The translations under genes and the position numbers were made by a program. A DNA stretch of 64,000 bases, from positions 215,746-279,745 of the forward strand of contig NZ_JIAH01000007.1 in NCBI RefSeq assembly GCF_000688415.1. Direction: 5' to 3'. Source of the DNA: Corynebacterium pseudodiphtheriticum DSM 44287 (lineage in GTDB: Bacteria; Actinomycetota; Actinomycetes; Mycobacteriales; Mycobacteriaceae). Every line of letters starts with the position of its first letter. The first letter of the stretch is position 1. Positions 50,027-58,722 of this stretch are shown here, in pieces. A model generated the notes under the pieces. That model was not told the DNA's origin and made no database searches. It worked only from the letters and a program-made list of their open reading frames with translations.

Positions 50027-52854
50027 GATTTAACCATCTGACGGAGAACGTACTGCAGAATACCGCCGTGGCGGTAATACTCGGCCTCACCAGGGGTATC
50101 GATGCGTACTTTGGCATCGAACTCGATGGTTTCGCCGTCTTCTTTGTGTGCGGTCACCTTAACAGTTTTCGGAATCGAACCGTTGTTGAACTCAGTCAGC
50201 CCCTCAATATCGAAGGACTCATGACCAGTCAATCCAAGGGATTCGTGTGACTCACCCTCGGGGAACTGCAATGGCGCAACGCCCATACCGATCAAGTTCG
50301 AACGGTGGATACGCTCGAAGGACTCAGTAATTACGGCGCGGACACCCAGCAACAAGGTTCCCTTCGCAGCCCAGTCACGCGAAGATCCGGTGCCGTATTC
50401 TTTACCACCTAGCACTACCAAAGGAGTTTCTGCTTCCTTGTAGTTCTGTGCAGCATCGTAGATGAATGCTTGTGGCTTGTCGTCCTTGGTGAAGTCCAGG
50501 GTATAGCCACCGGATTCTTCTACGAGCTGGTTGCGCATACGGATGTTCGCGAAGGTACCGCGAACCATTACCTCGTGGTTACCACGACGGGAACCGAGCG
50601 AGTTAAAGTCCTGGCGTTCGACGCCATTTTCTTCCAGGTATTGAGCCGCTGGGGTACCAGGTTTGATGGCAGAAGCAGGGGAGATGTGGTCGGTTGTGAC
50701 TGAGTCACCCAACTTAACCAGTACACGTGCACCCTTGATGTCCTCAACGTCTGCTGGCTCATTCGGCATGTCGTCGAAGTATGGAGCCTTGCGGATATAG
50801 GTGGAGGCATCATCCCATTCGAAGGTCTTACCCTGCGGGATATCCAGGTTCTGCCACTGTTCATCGCCCTTGAAAACATCGGCGTAGTCAGCTTCGTACA
50901 TTTCGCGCGAGATGGAAGACTGGATGGTCTCTTCAATCTCTTCTGGGGAAGGCCAGATGTCCTTCAAGAAGACATCATTGCCATCTTTGTCCTGACCCAA
51001 TGGCTGTTCATTGAAGTCGAAGTCCATGGTGCCAGCAATGGCGTAGGCGATTACCATCATTGGCGATGCCAGGTAGTTCATTTTGACGTCCGGCGAAATA
51101 CGGCCCTCAAAGTTACGGTTACCGGACAGAACCGCGGTCGCCGCTAGGTCTTCGGTGTTGATAGCATCGGAGATTTCTTCTGGCAGCGGGCCAGAGTTAC
51201 CGATACACGAGGTACATCCGAATCCGGAGAGGTAGAAGCCCAGAGCCTCCAAGTCTTTCCACAGGTCAGCGCGTTTGTAGTAACCGTCGACAACCTGAGA
51301 ACCAGGCGCGCAAATGGTCTTCACCCAAGGCTTGGAGGTCAGTCCCAGTTCGTTTGCCTTGCGGGCGATCAGACCTGCACCGATCATGACCGAAGGGTTG
51401 GAGGTGTTGGTACACGAGGTGATGGAAGCGATTGCGACCATGCCGTGGTCTAGGGTGTACTCGCCGCCGGCTGGTGACTGCACCAAGGTTGGGTGGGATG
51501 GACGACCTTCGGCACCTTCAGAGGCATCTTCGCCCTGCCCCTTACGGGAAACGTTGTGACCGTCGGTGATATCAGCATCGGCATAGCGTTGAACGCCGCC
51601 TTCGGCGTTCATGCGACGGACCTCAGGCTTCTTGCCGTCTTCTGAAACTTTGTCGTCTGTGTAGTTAACCAGGTCCTTACGGAACTGTTCCTTGGCTTTG
51701 TCCAGCTCAATGCGGTCCTGTGGACGCTTTGGTCCGGCGATGGAAGGCTTAACAGTAGACAGGTCAAGCTCGATGTACTCGGAGTACTCGGCTTCTTCGT
51801 CATCTTCTTCCAACCACATGCCTTGAGCTTTGGCATAAGCTTCGACGCGGTCAATCTGCTCCTGTGGGCGACCGGTGAGCTCAAGGTACTTGGTGGTTTC
51901 TTCGTCGATAGGGAAGATCGCGGCGGTTGAGCCAAACTCCGGCGACATGTTGCCGATAGTTGCACGATTCGCCAGTGGAATTGACTTGACACCGTTGCCG
52001 TAGAATTCGACAAACTTCTGGACGACGCCGTGCTCACGCAGCATGTCGGTGATAGTCAACACAACGTCGGTGGCAGTAACGCCAACTGGAATTTCTCCAG
52101 TCAACTTGAAACCGACCACCTTCGGAATCAACATCGATACCGGCTGCCCCAACATGGCAGCCTCGGCCTCGATACCACCGACACCCCAGCCTAGGATTCC
52201 TAGGCCGTTCTCCATAGTGGTGTGGGAATCGGTACCGATACAGGTATCCGGGTATGCCAGACCATCGTTGTCGAAAACAACGCGACCCAGGTATTCGATA
52301 TTTACCTGGTGAACGATACCGGTTCCTGGAGGAACTACCCGGAAGTTGGAGAAATTTTCCGCACCCCAGCGTAAGAACTGGTAGCGCTCTTCGTTGCGCT
52401 CGTATTCGATAGCAACGTTCTTGGTCAAAGCGTCTGCGTCACCGAATGCTTCTGTAATGACCGAGTGGTCAATAACCATCTCGGCAGGATTCAGTGGGTT
52501 AACCTGGTCCGCGCTGCCGCCCAGGTTGGATACAGCTTCGCGCATAGTAGCCAAGTCGACGACGCAGGGAACACCAGTAAAGTCTTGCATCAACACGCGT
52601 GCAGGCGTGAACTGGATTTCGGTATCAGGTTCCGATTTCGGATCCCAGTTAGCGATGGCCTTGATGTGGTCTTTGTTGACGTTTTTTCCGTCTTCTGTGC
52701 GAAGAAGGTTTTCTGCCAGAACCTTAAGGGAATAAGGCAGCTTCTTCAGTCCGTCAACTGCATCGAGCGCGAAATAGTCGTATGACTTATCACCGACCTC
52801 GAGTTTCTTCTTAGCGTTGAAGGAGTTCAAGCTTTCAGTCACAGGGAGCTCCAT
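50023..52854 (-). CDS. acn: Aconitate hydratase
   Basis: TCA-cycle enzyme converting citrate to isocitrate, a [4Fe-4S] client of the suf system encoded nearby. 943 residues, AcnA/IRP type. Cluster cysteines: about 478 in SCTNTSNPS and about 544 and 547 in [10 protein letters not shown]. Other signatures are [27 protein letters not shown] and [14 protein letters not shown] (substrate Arg/Ser). Charged insertion at about 405-450 is common in corynebacteria. ATG 52854 ([16 protein letters not shown]) matches the family N-terminus and is downstream of the promoter; the open frame to 52944 would start at or before the transcription start. Confidence 0.97.
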   Translation of the reverse strand: MELPVTESLNSFNAKKKLEVGDKSYDYFALDAVDGLKKLPYSLKVLAENLLRTEDGKNVNKDHIKAIANWDPKSEPDTEIQFTPARVLMQDFTGVPCVVDLATMREAVSNLGGSADQVNPLNPAEMVIDHSVITEAFGDADALTKNVAIEYERNEERYQFLRWGAENFSNFRVVPPGTGIVHQVNIEYLGRVVFDNDGLAYPDTCIGTDSHTTMENGLGILGWGVGGIEAEAAMLGQPVSMLIPKVVGFKLTGEIPVGVTATDVVLTITDMLREHGVVQKFVEFYGNGVKSIPLANRATIGNMSPEFGSTAAIFPIDEETTKYLELTGRPQEQIDRVEAYAKAQGMWLEEDDEEAEYSEYIELDLSTVKPSIAGPKRPQDRIELDKAKEQFRKDLVNYTDDKVSEDGKKPEVRRMNAEGGVQRYADADITDGHNVSRKGQGEDASEGAEGRPSHPTLVQSPAGGEYTLDHGMVAIASITSCTNTSNPSVMIGAGLIARKANELGLTSKPWVKTICAPGSQVVDGYYKRADLWKDLEALGFYLSGFGCTSCIGNSGPLPEEISDAINTEDLAATAVLSGNRNFEGRISPDVKMNYLASPMMVIAYAIAGTMDFDFNEQPLGQDKDGNDVFLKDIWPSPEEIEETIQSSISREMYEADYADVFKGDEQWQNLDIPQGKTFEWDDASTYIRKAPYFDDMPNEPADVEDIKGARVLVKLGDSVTTDHISPASAIKPGTPAAQYLEENGVERQDFNSLGSRRGNHEVMVRGTFANIRMRNQLVEESGGYTLDFTKDDKPQAFIYDAAQNYKEAETPLVVLGGKEYGTGSSRDWAAKGTLLLGVRAVITESFERIHRSNLIGMGVAPLQFPEGESHESLGLTGHESFDIEGLTEFNNGSIPKTVKVTAHKEDGETIEFDAKVRIDTPGEAEYYRHGGILQYVLRQMVKS

Positions 52855-52945
52855 TTCCTTGTTGTGCAAAATTGTAAGACCAAAAAGTCCTAGAACACGG
52901 GGTTCACTGCCCCAGTGTAGGTTGACGACCCCTCGTCCTGCCAAA

Positions 52946-52951
52946 AGTATA
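52946..52951 (-). promoter_or_regulatory. -10 hexamer TATACT of acn
   Basis: On the - strand TATACT lies about 90 nt before ATG 52854. The AcnR-type operator lies one base upstream, in the position of the -35/-10 spacer. Confidence 0.6.
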
Positions 52952-52952
52952 A

Positions 52953-52968
52953 CAGTACAACTGTTCTG
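52953..52968 (-). promoter_or_regulatory. AcnR operator upstream of acn
   Basis: Read on the - strand: CAGAACAGTTGTACTG. It fits the published C. glutamicum AcnR motif CAGNAC-nnnc-GTACTG except for the single central c. It directly abuts the -10 hexamer, so a bound repressor would block RNA polymerase. Operator identity is inferred from motif, position and the adjacent acnR gene. Confidence 0.75.
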
Positions 52969-53088
52969 TTATTAGTCGGTAACCTATTCGCGTGGCTATA
53001 TAACTGTAAGCTGGGCAAAACATGCCCAAGCCACTCACGTTCCGCCCACTTTGTTACCCCCGGAAAGATTAAACAGAAAGTAGCTATC

Positions 53089-53619
53089 ATGATTCCAGCT
53101 GGCGTCGACCTAAGTGATCTCAGTGCACAGTTATCGCAAGGCAATGTGGCTATAGGGGAACATGCTGAATTCGCACGTGCGCAACAGTCACAATTGCGGC
53201 AAGCCATCGCAGAAATTAATAGCAACAGCGCGGAACTGGCGAACCAAGACACTGAAAACACAGATACTCTTACGGGCGATGGAAAATTTGGGATAGCGCT
53301 CATAGATACGCCTTATGACAAGGCTGCAGACTTGCGTGATGTGGCCCAGGAATTACAGTTGCGCACGGGAGTTGAGACAGTCATTGTGCGGACTCCACAA
53401 GGTGGAGCTGCCGTCAGCGATAGTTATTCGAGGGCAGATCTAGAGGCAGCAGAATCGGCGTTTGCAGGAGTATCGACCGATGTTGGTTTGCGTAATTACA
53501 TAGAGGCGCTTTCGTCACCCAACCCCTCGTGGCTTGTGTTTGCAGTGGTGATCGCCGCAGTCATTGGTACAGCCTTGATTTTAACCTGGAACGCAGTAGC
53601 TAAATCGTTACATAATTGA
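53089..53619 (+). CDS. Rv1476-like single-pass membrane protein
   Basis: 176 residues: a hydrophilic N-terminal region, a compact alpha/beta domain (about 65-140, FGIALIDTPYDKAADLRDVAQELQLRTGVETVIVRTPQGGAAVSDSYSRA) and one membrane helix near the C-terminus (about 148-170). Predicted tail-anchored with a cytosolic or extracellular sensor-like domain. Conserved between acn and ripA homologues in Corynebacteriales, hinting at a link to the cell-wall hydrolase that follows. Function unknown. Confidence 0.82.
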   Translation: MIPAGVDLSDLSAQLSQGNVAIGEHAEFARAQQSQLRQAIAEINSNSAELANQDTENTDTLTGDGKFGIALIDTPYDKAADLRDVAQELQLRTGVETVIVRTPQGGAAVSDSYSRADLEAAESAFAGVSTDVGLRNYIEALSSPNPSWLVFAVVIAAVIGTALILTWNAVAKSLHN

Positions 53620-54059
53620 GTCTATTTCCGGCGTGTCGTTACAAACTGTGACAAAAAGCACACTAAGGATTTACTTCCACCTTTCCCCAGGCCATGGCGT
53701 TAGTCCACGCTAAACACTTGACGTTACAGTCGGGAATATTGTGAATCGGTGTGTTCATGTTGCCCTTAGTGGCATATGGTTTGGCTATTGGCCCGCGGGT
53801 CATAACAGAAAATCCAGACATGGTGGTGGAACATCGCCGAGAGTCGAAAACTATGACTTTTAATCTTTGGACAACTGCAAACACGGGCATGTGGGGAAGC
53901 ACGCCATGAGATTTGCAGGTACGGAGAATGGGTCATTTTGGGCGCTGCACGTATTGCGGCCGTTGATTTTCTGTGTGTCCTGCGTGTCGGTACCCACTGT
54001 CGTAGATTCTAATATGCAGTCAAGCCATTCGGCTTGACTGCGCCTGTCAGGAGTGTGTC
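53620..54059. other. 440-nt non-coding region before the RipA-type gene
   Basis: No convincing gene on either strand. It holds a GlxR-like half-matched palindrome TGTGACAAAAAGCACA at 53647-53662 (consensus TGTGA-n6-TCACA), MtrA-like GTTACA/GTGACA direct repeats just around it, and near the end possible -10 hexamers TAGATT (54003) or TAATAT (54010) followed by a strong hairpin. I looked for the c-di-AMP (ydaO) riboswitch often found before nlpC/rpf genes and did not see its conserved cores. Confidence 0.45.
54016..54041 (+). promoter_or_regulatory. Hairpin just before the RipA-type ribosome site
   Basis: Perfect 11-bp stem GCAGTCAAGCC / GGCTTGACTGC with a 4-nt ATTC loop, ending 7 nt before the AGGAG ribosome site (54049-54053) of the gene at 54060. 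No U-tract, so not a terminator. It would sit at or near the 5' end of the mRNA and could protect it or modulate translation. Confidence 0.6.
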
Positions 54060-55886
54060 GTGCCTTCATCGTCTCACCGGCGTACCTTTCGCGTACGCAG
54101 TTTTAGCGCAGCGATTGCCTGTACCGCATCGCTATCGTTATTTGGGTCCTCATCCATCGCGCAAGCGTCGCCGAATGGCTCACTACAGCCTGCAGTTTCC
54201 GAGCTAATTTCGACGATTACTGATGCGGAATCAGAGCTCAACAACTTGGATTTAAAGATCGGTGAACTCCGTGAATCCGTTAACGAAGCTTTGCTTATTC
54301 TGCAGGATTCTCGCACGGAGGCTTCACAAGCACAACGTGGCGTTAGCACCGCAAAAGAAGAACTTGCTGTTGCACAATCGGATATCGCAACAGCGCAGTC
54401 CGAACTAGATGAGCTCTCGCGTTCCAAGTATCGTCGTGCTGCTGGGTCCTCCGGTTTGAGGGAGATAAGCGGTGGGGATCACCGTGATGACGAGCTATTC
54501 CGGAAATCGATTCTGCGAACGCAGGCGGAAGAAAAGCTGTCTACTATTGACGAGCTCGACCGGGTGCGTACTGAAAAGGCCAACAAAGAATCACAGTTAC
54601 GCAAAACTCACGAACTCGCCGAACAACGGGCTGAGCAGGCTGCCACTGCCGAGGAACAAGCCCGCAAATTATTGGAAGCAACCACTGCTAAAGTGGCCCA
54701 AGTTGAACAAGAACGTGCCGCAGTCGCACAAGACCGAGATGAAGCGCAGCAGGAACTTGCCGCAGTACGAAGCGGGGAAACCGCCTCTAGCTCGGGCTCC
54801 GTGAGTACAGAATTACGGCAAGACGACTTGTCCGTTCCAAACCACAATTCTGCTCCAGATACTGCAAGTCACGCACCAGAAAACAACAGCGGTTCAGAAA
54901 CTGCGGATTCCGCAGTCGAATTAGACGAACAAAAACCATCCGGGACGACCGGAAACCGCGCCTCCAACTCAACAGAAGCTTCTCAGGACCCTGACGCAAT
55001 TTCAGCTGAACTCCGTGAGTTAATTGACCAAGCTGCCGACGCTGTTGCTGAACACTTACCTGACCACACAGCCTTAGAAGCTACGCCGCGGGACACTCCC
55101 ACATCGGAACAGGAATCTCAGGATCCACCTGGTCAAATCCCAGCACTACAAAGAAATACAACTAGAGAAGAAACCACAGCGGAGTCAATAACTGGCACCA
55201 ATGCTGAAGCGGAAGGGGAAGCTGCTTCAGCATTGGAATCAGAGGATAGTGCCCCACAGAACAGTACTACCGTGGCAGAGACCGCGACAGACACCGCAGA
55301 TTCAGTGTCTCCTGATAGCGATTCTTCGAACGCAGACGGTGTCTCAGCAACCGATAGCACGCAAAGCGACGTTGTTGAGGAGCTCGGTGGCGTACTGGAA
55401 GAACTCGATACCAATGAATCTGTGACAGAAGATGCTTCAGCGGGTTTTGCTAACGTAGCTCCGTCACAGCAAGCGCAAGCCGTCTTATCTCGCGCACGGT
55501 CTCAACTCGGTGTGGATTACGCTTGGGGCGGTGGCAACGCGCAAGGTCCGACAGCTGGCATCCGTGACGGCGGCCACGCAGATAGCAACGGTGACTTTGG
55601 CAAAGTTGGTTTTGACTGCTCTGGTTTGGTCCAATATGCGTTCGCCGGTGCGGGAATTTCTTTGCCACACTACAGCGGAGGTCAATACCGGCACGGCACT
55701 CATGTATCAACAACTGATCTGCAACCAGGTGACCTGATTTTCTATGGACCTGGTGGATCACAGCATGTTGCTATCTATTCTGGCAATGGAATGATGATCG
55801 AGGCCCCACATTCCGGCTCGCACGTACGGGAAGTCCCAGTGCGACACACTGGAATGACCGAACACGCTGTTCGCCTCCTGGGATAA
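54060..55886 (+). CDS. RipA-type NlpC/P60 peptidoglycan endopeptidase
   Basis: 608-residue secreted cell-wall hydrolase. Signal peptide at about 1-38 (SAAIACTASLSLFGSSSIAQA), a long coiled coil (about 45-250) like the autoinhibitory region of mycobacterial RipA, an acidic Ser/Thr/Glu-rich low-complexity linker (about 260-470), and the NlpC/P60 domain (about 475-608). Catalytic Cys520 (GFDCSGL), His569 (SQHVAIY) and Glu581 have the same spacing as the Cys-His-Glu triad of RipA. It cuts peptide stems during daughter-cell separation. GTG 54060 follows an AGGAG site. Called nlpC or ripA in relatives. Confidence 0.92.
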   Translation: MPSSSHRRTFRVRSFSAAIACTASLSLFGSSSIAQASPNGSLQPAVSELISTITDAESELNNLDLKIGELRESVNEALLILQDSRTEASQAQRGVSTAKEELAVAQSDIATAQSELDELSRSKYRRAAGSSGLREISGGDHRDDELFRKSILRTQAEEKLSTIDELDRVRTEKANKESQLRKTHELAEQRAEQAATAEEQARKLLEATTAKVAQVEQERAAVAQDRDEAQQELAAVRSGETASSSGSVSTELRQDDLSVPNHNSAPDTASHAPENNSGSETADSAVELDEQKPSGTTGNRASNSTEASQDPDAISAELRELIDQAADAVAEHLPDHTALEATPRDTPTSEQESQDPPGQIPALQRNTTREETTAESITGTNAEAEGEAASALESEDSAPQNSTTVAETATDTADSVSPDSDSSNADGVSATDSTQSDVVEELGGVLEELDTNESVTEDASAGFANVAPSQQAQAVLSRARSQLGVDYAWGGGNAQGPTAGIRDGGHADSNGDFGKVGFDCSGLVQYAFAGAGISLPHYSGGQYRHGTHVSTTDLQPGDLIFYGPGGSQHVAIYSGNGMMIEAPHSGSHVREVPVRHTGMTEHAVRLLG

Positions 55887-55921
55887 CCAAGCAAAATAAT
55901 TTATCAGGAAAATTCCCTTGC

Positions 55922-55927
55922 TAGGCT
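55922..55927 (+). promoter_or_regulatory. -10 hexamer TAGGCT, leaderless ferrochelatase gene
   Basis: TAGGCT ends 6 nt before ATG 55934. The AAGGG between them is too close to the start to be a ribosome site. Confidence 0.5.
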
Positions 55928-55933
55928 AAGGGC

Positions 55934-57007
55934 ATGACTGATTTGCATCCCTTGACTGACTACGACGCGCTCCTCGTCCTTTCCTTTGGCGGCCCCGAGG
56001 GAACAGACGAGGTTGTGCCATTTCTAGAGAACGTGACTCGCGGACGGGGAATTCCACGCGAACGCCTAGAAGAAGTCGGTGAACACTATTTCAATTTTGG
56101 TGGAATTAGCCCCATCAACCAGCAAAACCGCGAGCTGATTGCAAATCTAGAGGAAGCACTTGCTCGGAGAGAGATTGATTTGCCGGTGTATTTCGGCAAC
56201 CGCAACTGGCATCCATTCGCGGAAGATGCAGCTGAAAAAATCGCTCACGATGGGCATCGCAAAGTACTCGTGTTAGCAACCTCTGCTTGGGGTGGATATT
56301 CAGCATGCCGCCAGTACAACGAAGATATCAAGCGAGTCCGCGAACATCTAGCAGCGAAGAACCTCCCGGAAATTCATTTCACCAAGATCCGCCAATTCTT
56401 TTCGCACCCAACTTTCATAGCAGAGACCGCTGCTGCAATCGAAGCAGCCTATGAAAAAATCCCAAGTGAACGGCGTGATCACACTCGGATGTTGTTTACT
56501 GCGCATTCTGTGCCGAACCGGCACGATGACGTTGGTGGTGCTGACGGTGATAAAAACCTGTATTCACGACAGGTTACAGAAGCCGCCCGCTTGGCTGCGA
56601 ACAAGGCTGGCATCCAGGATTATGATCTCGTATGGCAATCACGTTCCGGTGACCCTCGAGTGCCGTGGTTAGAACCAGACATCGTCGACCACACTGAGCA
56701 CTTGGCGGACAGCCAAGGAACAAAAGCCGTCGTTGTTTGTGCAATCGGATTTATCACCGATCACATGGAGGTTTTGTGGGATCTGGACACAGAACTCGTA
56801 GAAGCTGCGCAAGAAAAAGACGTCCATGTTGAGCGTGCGCGGACTGCAGGGCTAACTCAAGAATTCGCAGAGATGGTGGTCGACATTGCTGCAGAGTCCG
56901 CTGCTGGTGAAATTATTGAAAAGCTTGGAAATGTGACGGTCCAAGGAAATACAGACAACGGGGAACCGTGTGCTCCCGGTTGCTGCGACATTTGGACAAA
57001 AGCGTAG
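55934..57007 (+). CDS. hemH: Coproporphyrin III / protoporphyrin ferrochelatase
   Basis: Inserts ferrous iron into the porphyrin in heme synthesis; in actinobacteria the substrate is coproporphyrin III and the gene is also named cpfC. 357 residues with LLVLSFGGPEG, NFGGISPINQQN, YFGNRNWHPF, AHSVPNRHDD and VCAIGFITDHMEVLWDLD (metal-site His/Glu). Cysteines for a [2Fe-2S] cluster are in SACRQY and the C-terminal CAPGCC. Supplies heme to ctaB/ctaA in the same window. Confidence 0.95.
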   Translation: MTDLHPLTDYDALLVLSFGGPEGTDEVVPFLENVTRGRGIPRERLEEVGEHYFNFGGISPINQQNRELIANLEEALARREIDLPVYFGNRNWHPFAEDAAEKIAHDGHRKVLVLATSAWGGYSACRQYNEDIKRVREHLAAKNLPEIHFTKIRQFFSHPTFIAETAAAIEAAYEKIPSERRDHTRMLFTAHSVPNRHDDVGGADGDKNLYSRQVTEAARLAANKAGIQDYDLVWQSRSGDPRVPWLEPDIVDHTEHLADSQGTKAVVVCAIGFITDHMEVLWDLDTELVEAAQEKDVHVERARTAGLTQEFAEMVVDIAAESAAGEIIEKLGNVTVQGNTDNGEPCAPGCCDIWTKA

Positions 57008-57069
57008 CGCTTAACAAACTGAGTATGGCGACCCAGGTTCTAGGTTTGTCCGTTCTCGATTTTGGCGGA

Positions 57070-57840
57070 TTAGCGCCAACTGCGCGCGAATTCTGCGCAT
57101 GCCCGTTCAACCCCAGCCATGCGTGCATGCCGCAGATGACGAAACAGCCCGAATAGATAAGGATCAAGGCTGTGGTCGCCTAGTTTATCCGTCAGCATTT
57201 CGATGGTTGCGGCAACAGTATCCGCGCGTGCAAACAATTTTGCAACCCTGGGTGGAACAGAGCCGGGAAGCCCGGGGATATCATAAAAATCAGCCAGCGT
57301 ACCAATGGTCATACGGGCATTGGGAAGATCTGCTGGGGCATGCCCAGATTTTTCAATTAGCTCAGCCGCAGTATTGGTTGCTTGGCTTAGATAATAATCC
57401 GCATCACCAGCAAGCAGGCCAGAGGTAGCTGGCAGTGGCAAGGCTTCACGAATCCAAGTCCATTCAGTGGTCCCGTTAATATAGCGTGGGATAAGAACGT
57501 GGTGTAGCTCTGGATCGTTGTCTTTAACCACAATTGCGCCAGGGGCAGGATCGCGCACTAGATTTTGGGCAGACTCTCCAGTAACGGGAAGAGCCGGTGG
57601 TTCACCAGGGCCTGCTAGTACAAGTTTAAGTACAGGCTCTGGCTCTGTAAGGATTGCCGAAGTGGCTGCACGTAGGCCAGACAGAAGCTCGATAATTGCG
57701 GTACCTTCCAGAGTATTAGTACCACCTAATTCTTGTAATGCATCGATCGTGGCGTCGCTTGATTCGTAGCCATAAAGCCAAGCGGCAAGCCAGACTGCGG
57801 TATTTTGCACGGGGGAATAAACTTCGGCGCGGATAGACAT
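57070..57840 (-). CDS. Conserved actinobacterial protein (Rv1486c-like)
   Basis: 256-residue soluble protein of unknown function, conserved next to hemH in Corynebacteriales. Mostly helical ends with a central alpha/beta region (VLKLVLAGPGEPPALP.. AIVVKDNDPELHHVLIPR). ATG 57840 (MSIRAEVYSPVQNTAVWLAAWLYG) has AGGATGG upstream; the frame open to 57927 overlaps the divergent gene and is unlikely. Only 33 nt separate its start from that of the DUF3097 gene. No domain with a known activity is recognisable to me. Confidence 0.82.
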   Translation of the reverse strand: MSIRAEVYSPVQNTAVWLAAWLYGYESSDATIDALQELGGTNTLEGTAIIELLSGLRAATSAILTEPEPVLKLVLAGPGEPPALPVTGESAQNLVRDPAPGAIVVKDNDPELHHVLIPRYINGTTEWTWIREALPLPATSGLLAGDADYYLSQATNTAAELIEKSGHAPADLPNARMTIGTLADFYDIPGLPGSVPPRVAKLFARADTVAATIEMLTDKLGDHSLDPYLFGLFRHLRHARMAGVERACAEFARSWR

Positions 57841-57859
57841 CGTTGGCCATCCTAATCGA

Positions 57860-57865
57860 TACACT
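57860..57865 (+). promoter_or_regulatory. -10 hexamer TACACT, leaderless DUF3097 gene
   Basis: TACACT ends 8 nt before ATG 57874 within the 33-nt divergent spacer. Its -35 would fall inside the start of the opposite gene. Confidence 0.45.
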
Positions 57866-57873
57866 GACAGGCT

Positions 57874-58722
57874 ATGAACAGTAAGCGGTATAGTGGCGAT
57901 ATTTTGCAGGGCCACAAGCGTAAACAAGCGCCAAGTTTCCCCGACCTAAAAGCACAACCAGGTATGGTCTTGGAAGTTGTTGGAGAAGATTTTGTTGGGG
58001 CACTTATCGATATAGACAAGACATTTTCCGGGCACTTAGCACGATTAGAAGATCGCCATGGTACCCGCCGGGTCTTCCCAATTATTCCCGGGGGTTTTCT
58101 ATTTGAAGGTCAGCGGGTTAGTTTGTCGAAAAGTCTCCAGAAACCCACCCCGCAAATGCCGACCCATTCGAAGTCAGGATCTCGTCGCGTGCACAATATT
58201 AGCGCCAAGGTGGCCGCCCCATCGCGCATCTGGGTGGAAGGGATCCACGATGCAGCACTCGTCGAAAAGATTTGGGGCCATGATTTACGCGTCGAAGGCG
58301 TAGTCGTGGAGTACTTAGAAGGGCTAGACAACCTGGCAGAACGCCTTGCGGAATTTCAGCCGACGGAGCAACGCCGTATCGGAGTACTTGCGGACCACTT
58401 AATTGCTGGTACCAAGGAGGCTCGCTTAACAGAGGAGGTCGGCCCGCATGTTTTAGTTACGGGACACCCGTATGTAGATATTTGGGAAGCAGTAAAACCT
58501 GAGCGTGTCGGACTAGAAAATTGGCCGAAAGTTCCACAGGGGCAAGACTGGAAAACCGGTGTGTGTGAGGCTGTGGGCTGGTCTGACCCGAAAGAAGCCT
58601 GGCATCGGATTTATAACTCAGTGCATTCCTTCCGGGATATAGACATTTCACTAATCGGCGCAGTCGAGCGTTTGGTGGATTTCGTTACTAATCCTGAGCT
58701 GCAGAAATCTGATCTGCTTTAG
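57874..58722 (+). CDS. DUF3097 protein, possible TOPRIM-like core
   Basis: 282-residue actinobacterial protein of unknown function. N-terminal beta-rich region (about 25-90), then a stretch resembling a TOPRIM domain: IWVEGIHDAALVEKIWG with Glu122 and Asp126 (compare VEGxxD of DnaG and RNase M5), LEGLDNLAERLAEF, and VLADHLIAGTKEA with Asp174, where the usual DxD reads D-H-L. If real, it would bind Mg2+ and act on nucleic acid; this is inference from motif. ATG 57874 is leaderless by position. Its 3' end overlaps the convergent HTH gene by 35 bp. Confidence 0.82.
   Translation: MNSKRYSGDILQGHKRKQAPSFPDLKAQPGMVLEVVGEDFVGALIDIDKTFSGHLARLEDRHGTRRVFPIIPGGFLFEGQRVSLSKSLQKPTPQMPTHSKSGSRRVHNISAKVAAPSRIWVEGIHDAALVEKIWGHDLRVEGVVVEYLEGLDNLAERLAEFQPTEQRRIGVLADHLIAGTKEARLTEEVGPHVLVTGHPYVDIWEAVKPERVGLENWPKVPQGQDWKTGVCEAVGWSDPKEAWHRIYNSVHSFRDIDISLIGAVERLVDFVTNPELQKSDLL

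Noticed and set aside
52855..52944. Longer aconitase start
   Set aside because: It would begin at or upstream of the predicted transcription start and beside the AcnR operator; ATG 52854 matches the family N-terminus.
53663..53902. 79-codon open frame on the - strand in the gap before the RipA-type gene
   Set aside because: GTG start without a ribosome site, no recognisable domain, and a composition typical of chance frames; the interval is better explained as regulatory DNA.
53640..54059. Possible c-di-AMP (ydaO) riboswitch upstream of the NlpC/P60 gene
   Set aside because: This riboswitch often precedes such genes in actinobacteria, but the conserved core sequences I would expect are not present in order here.
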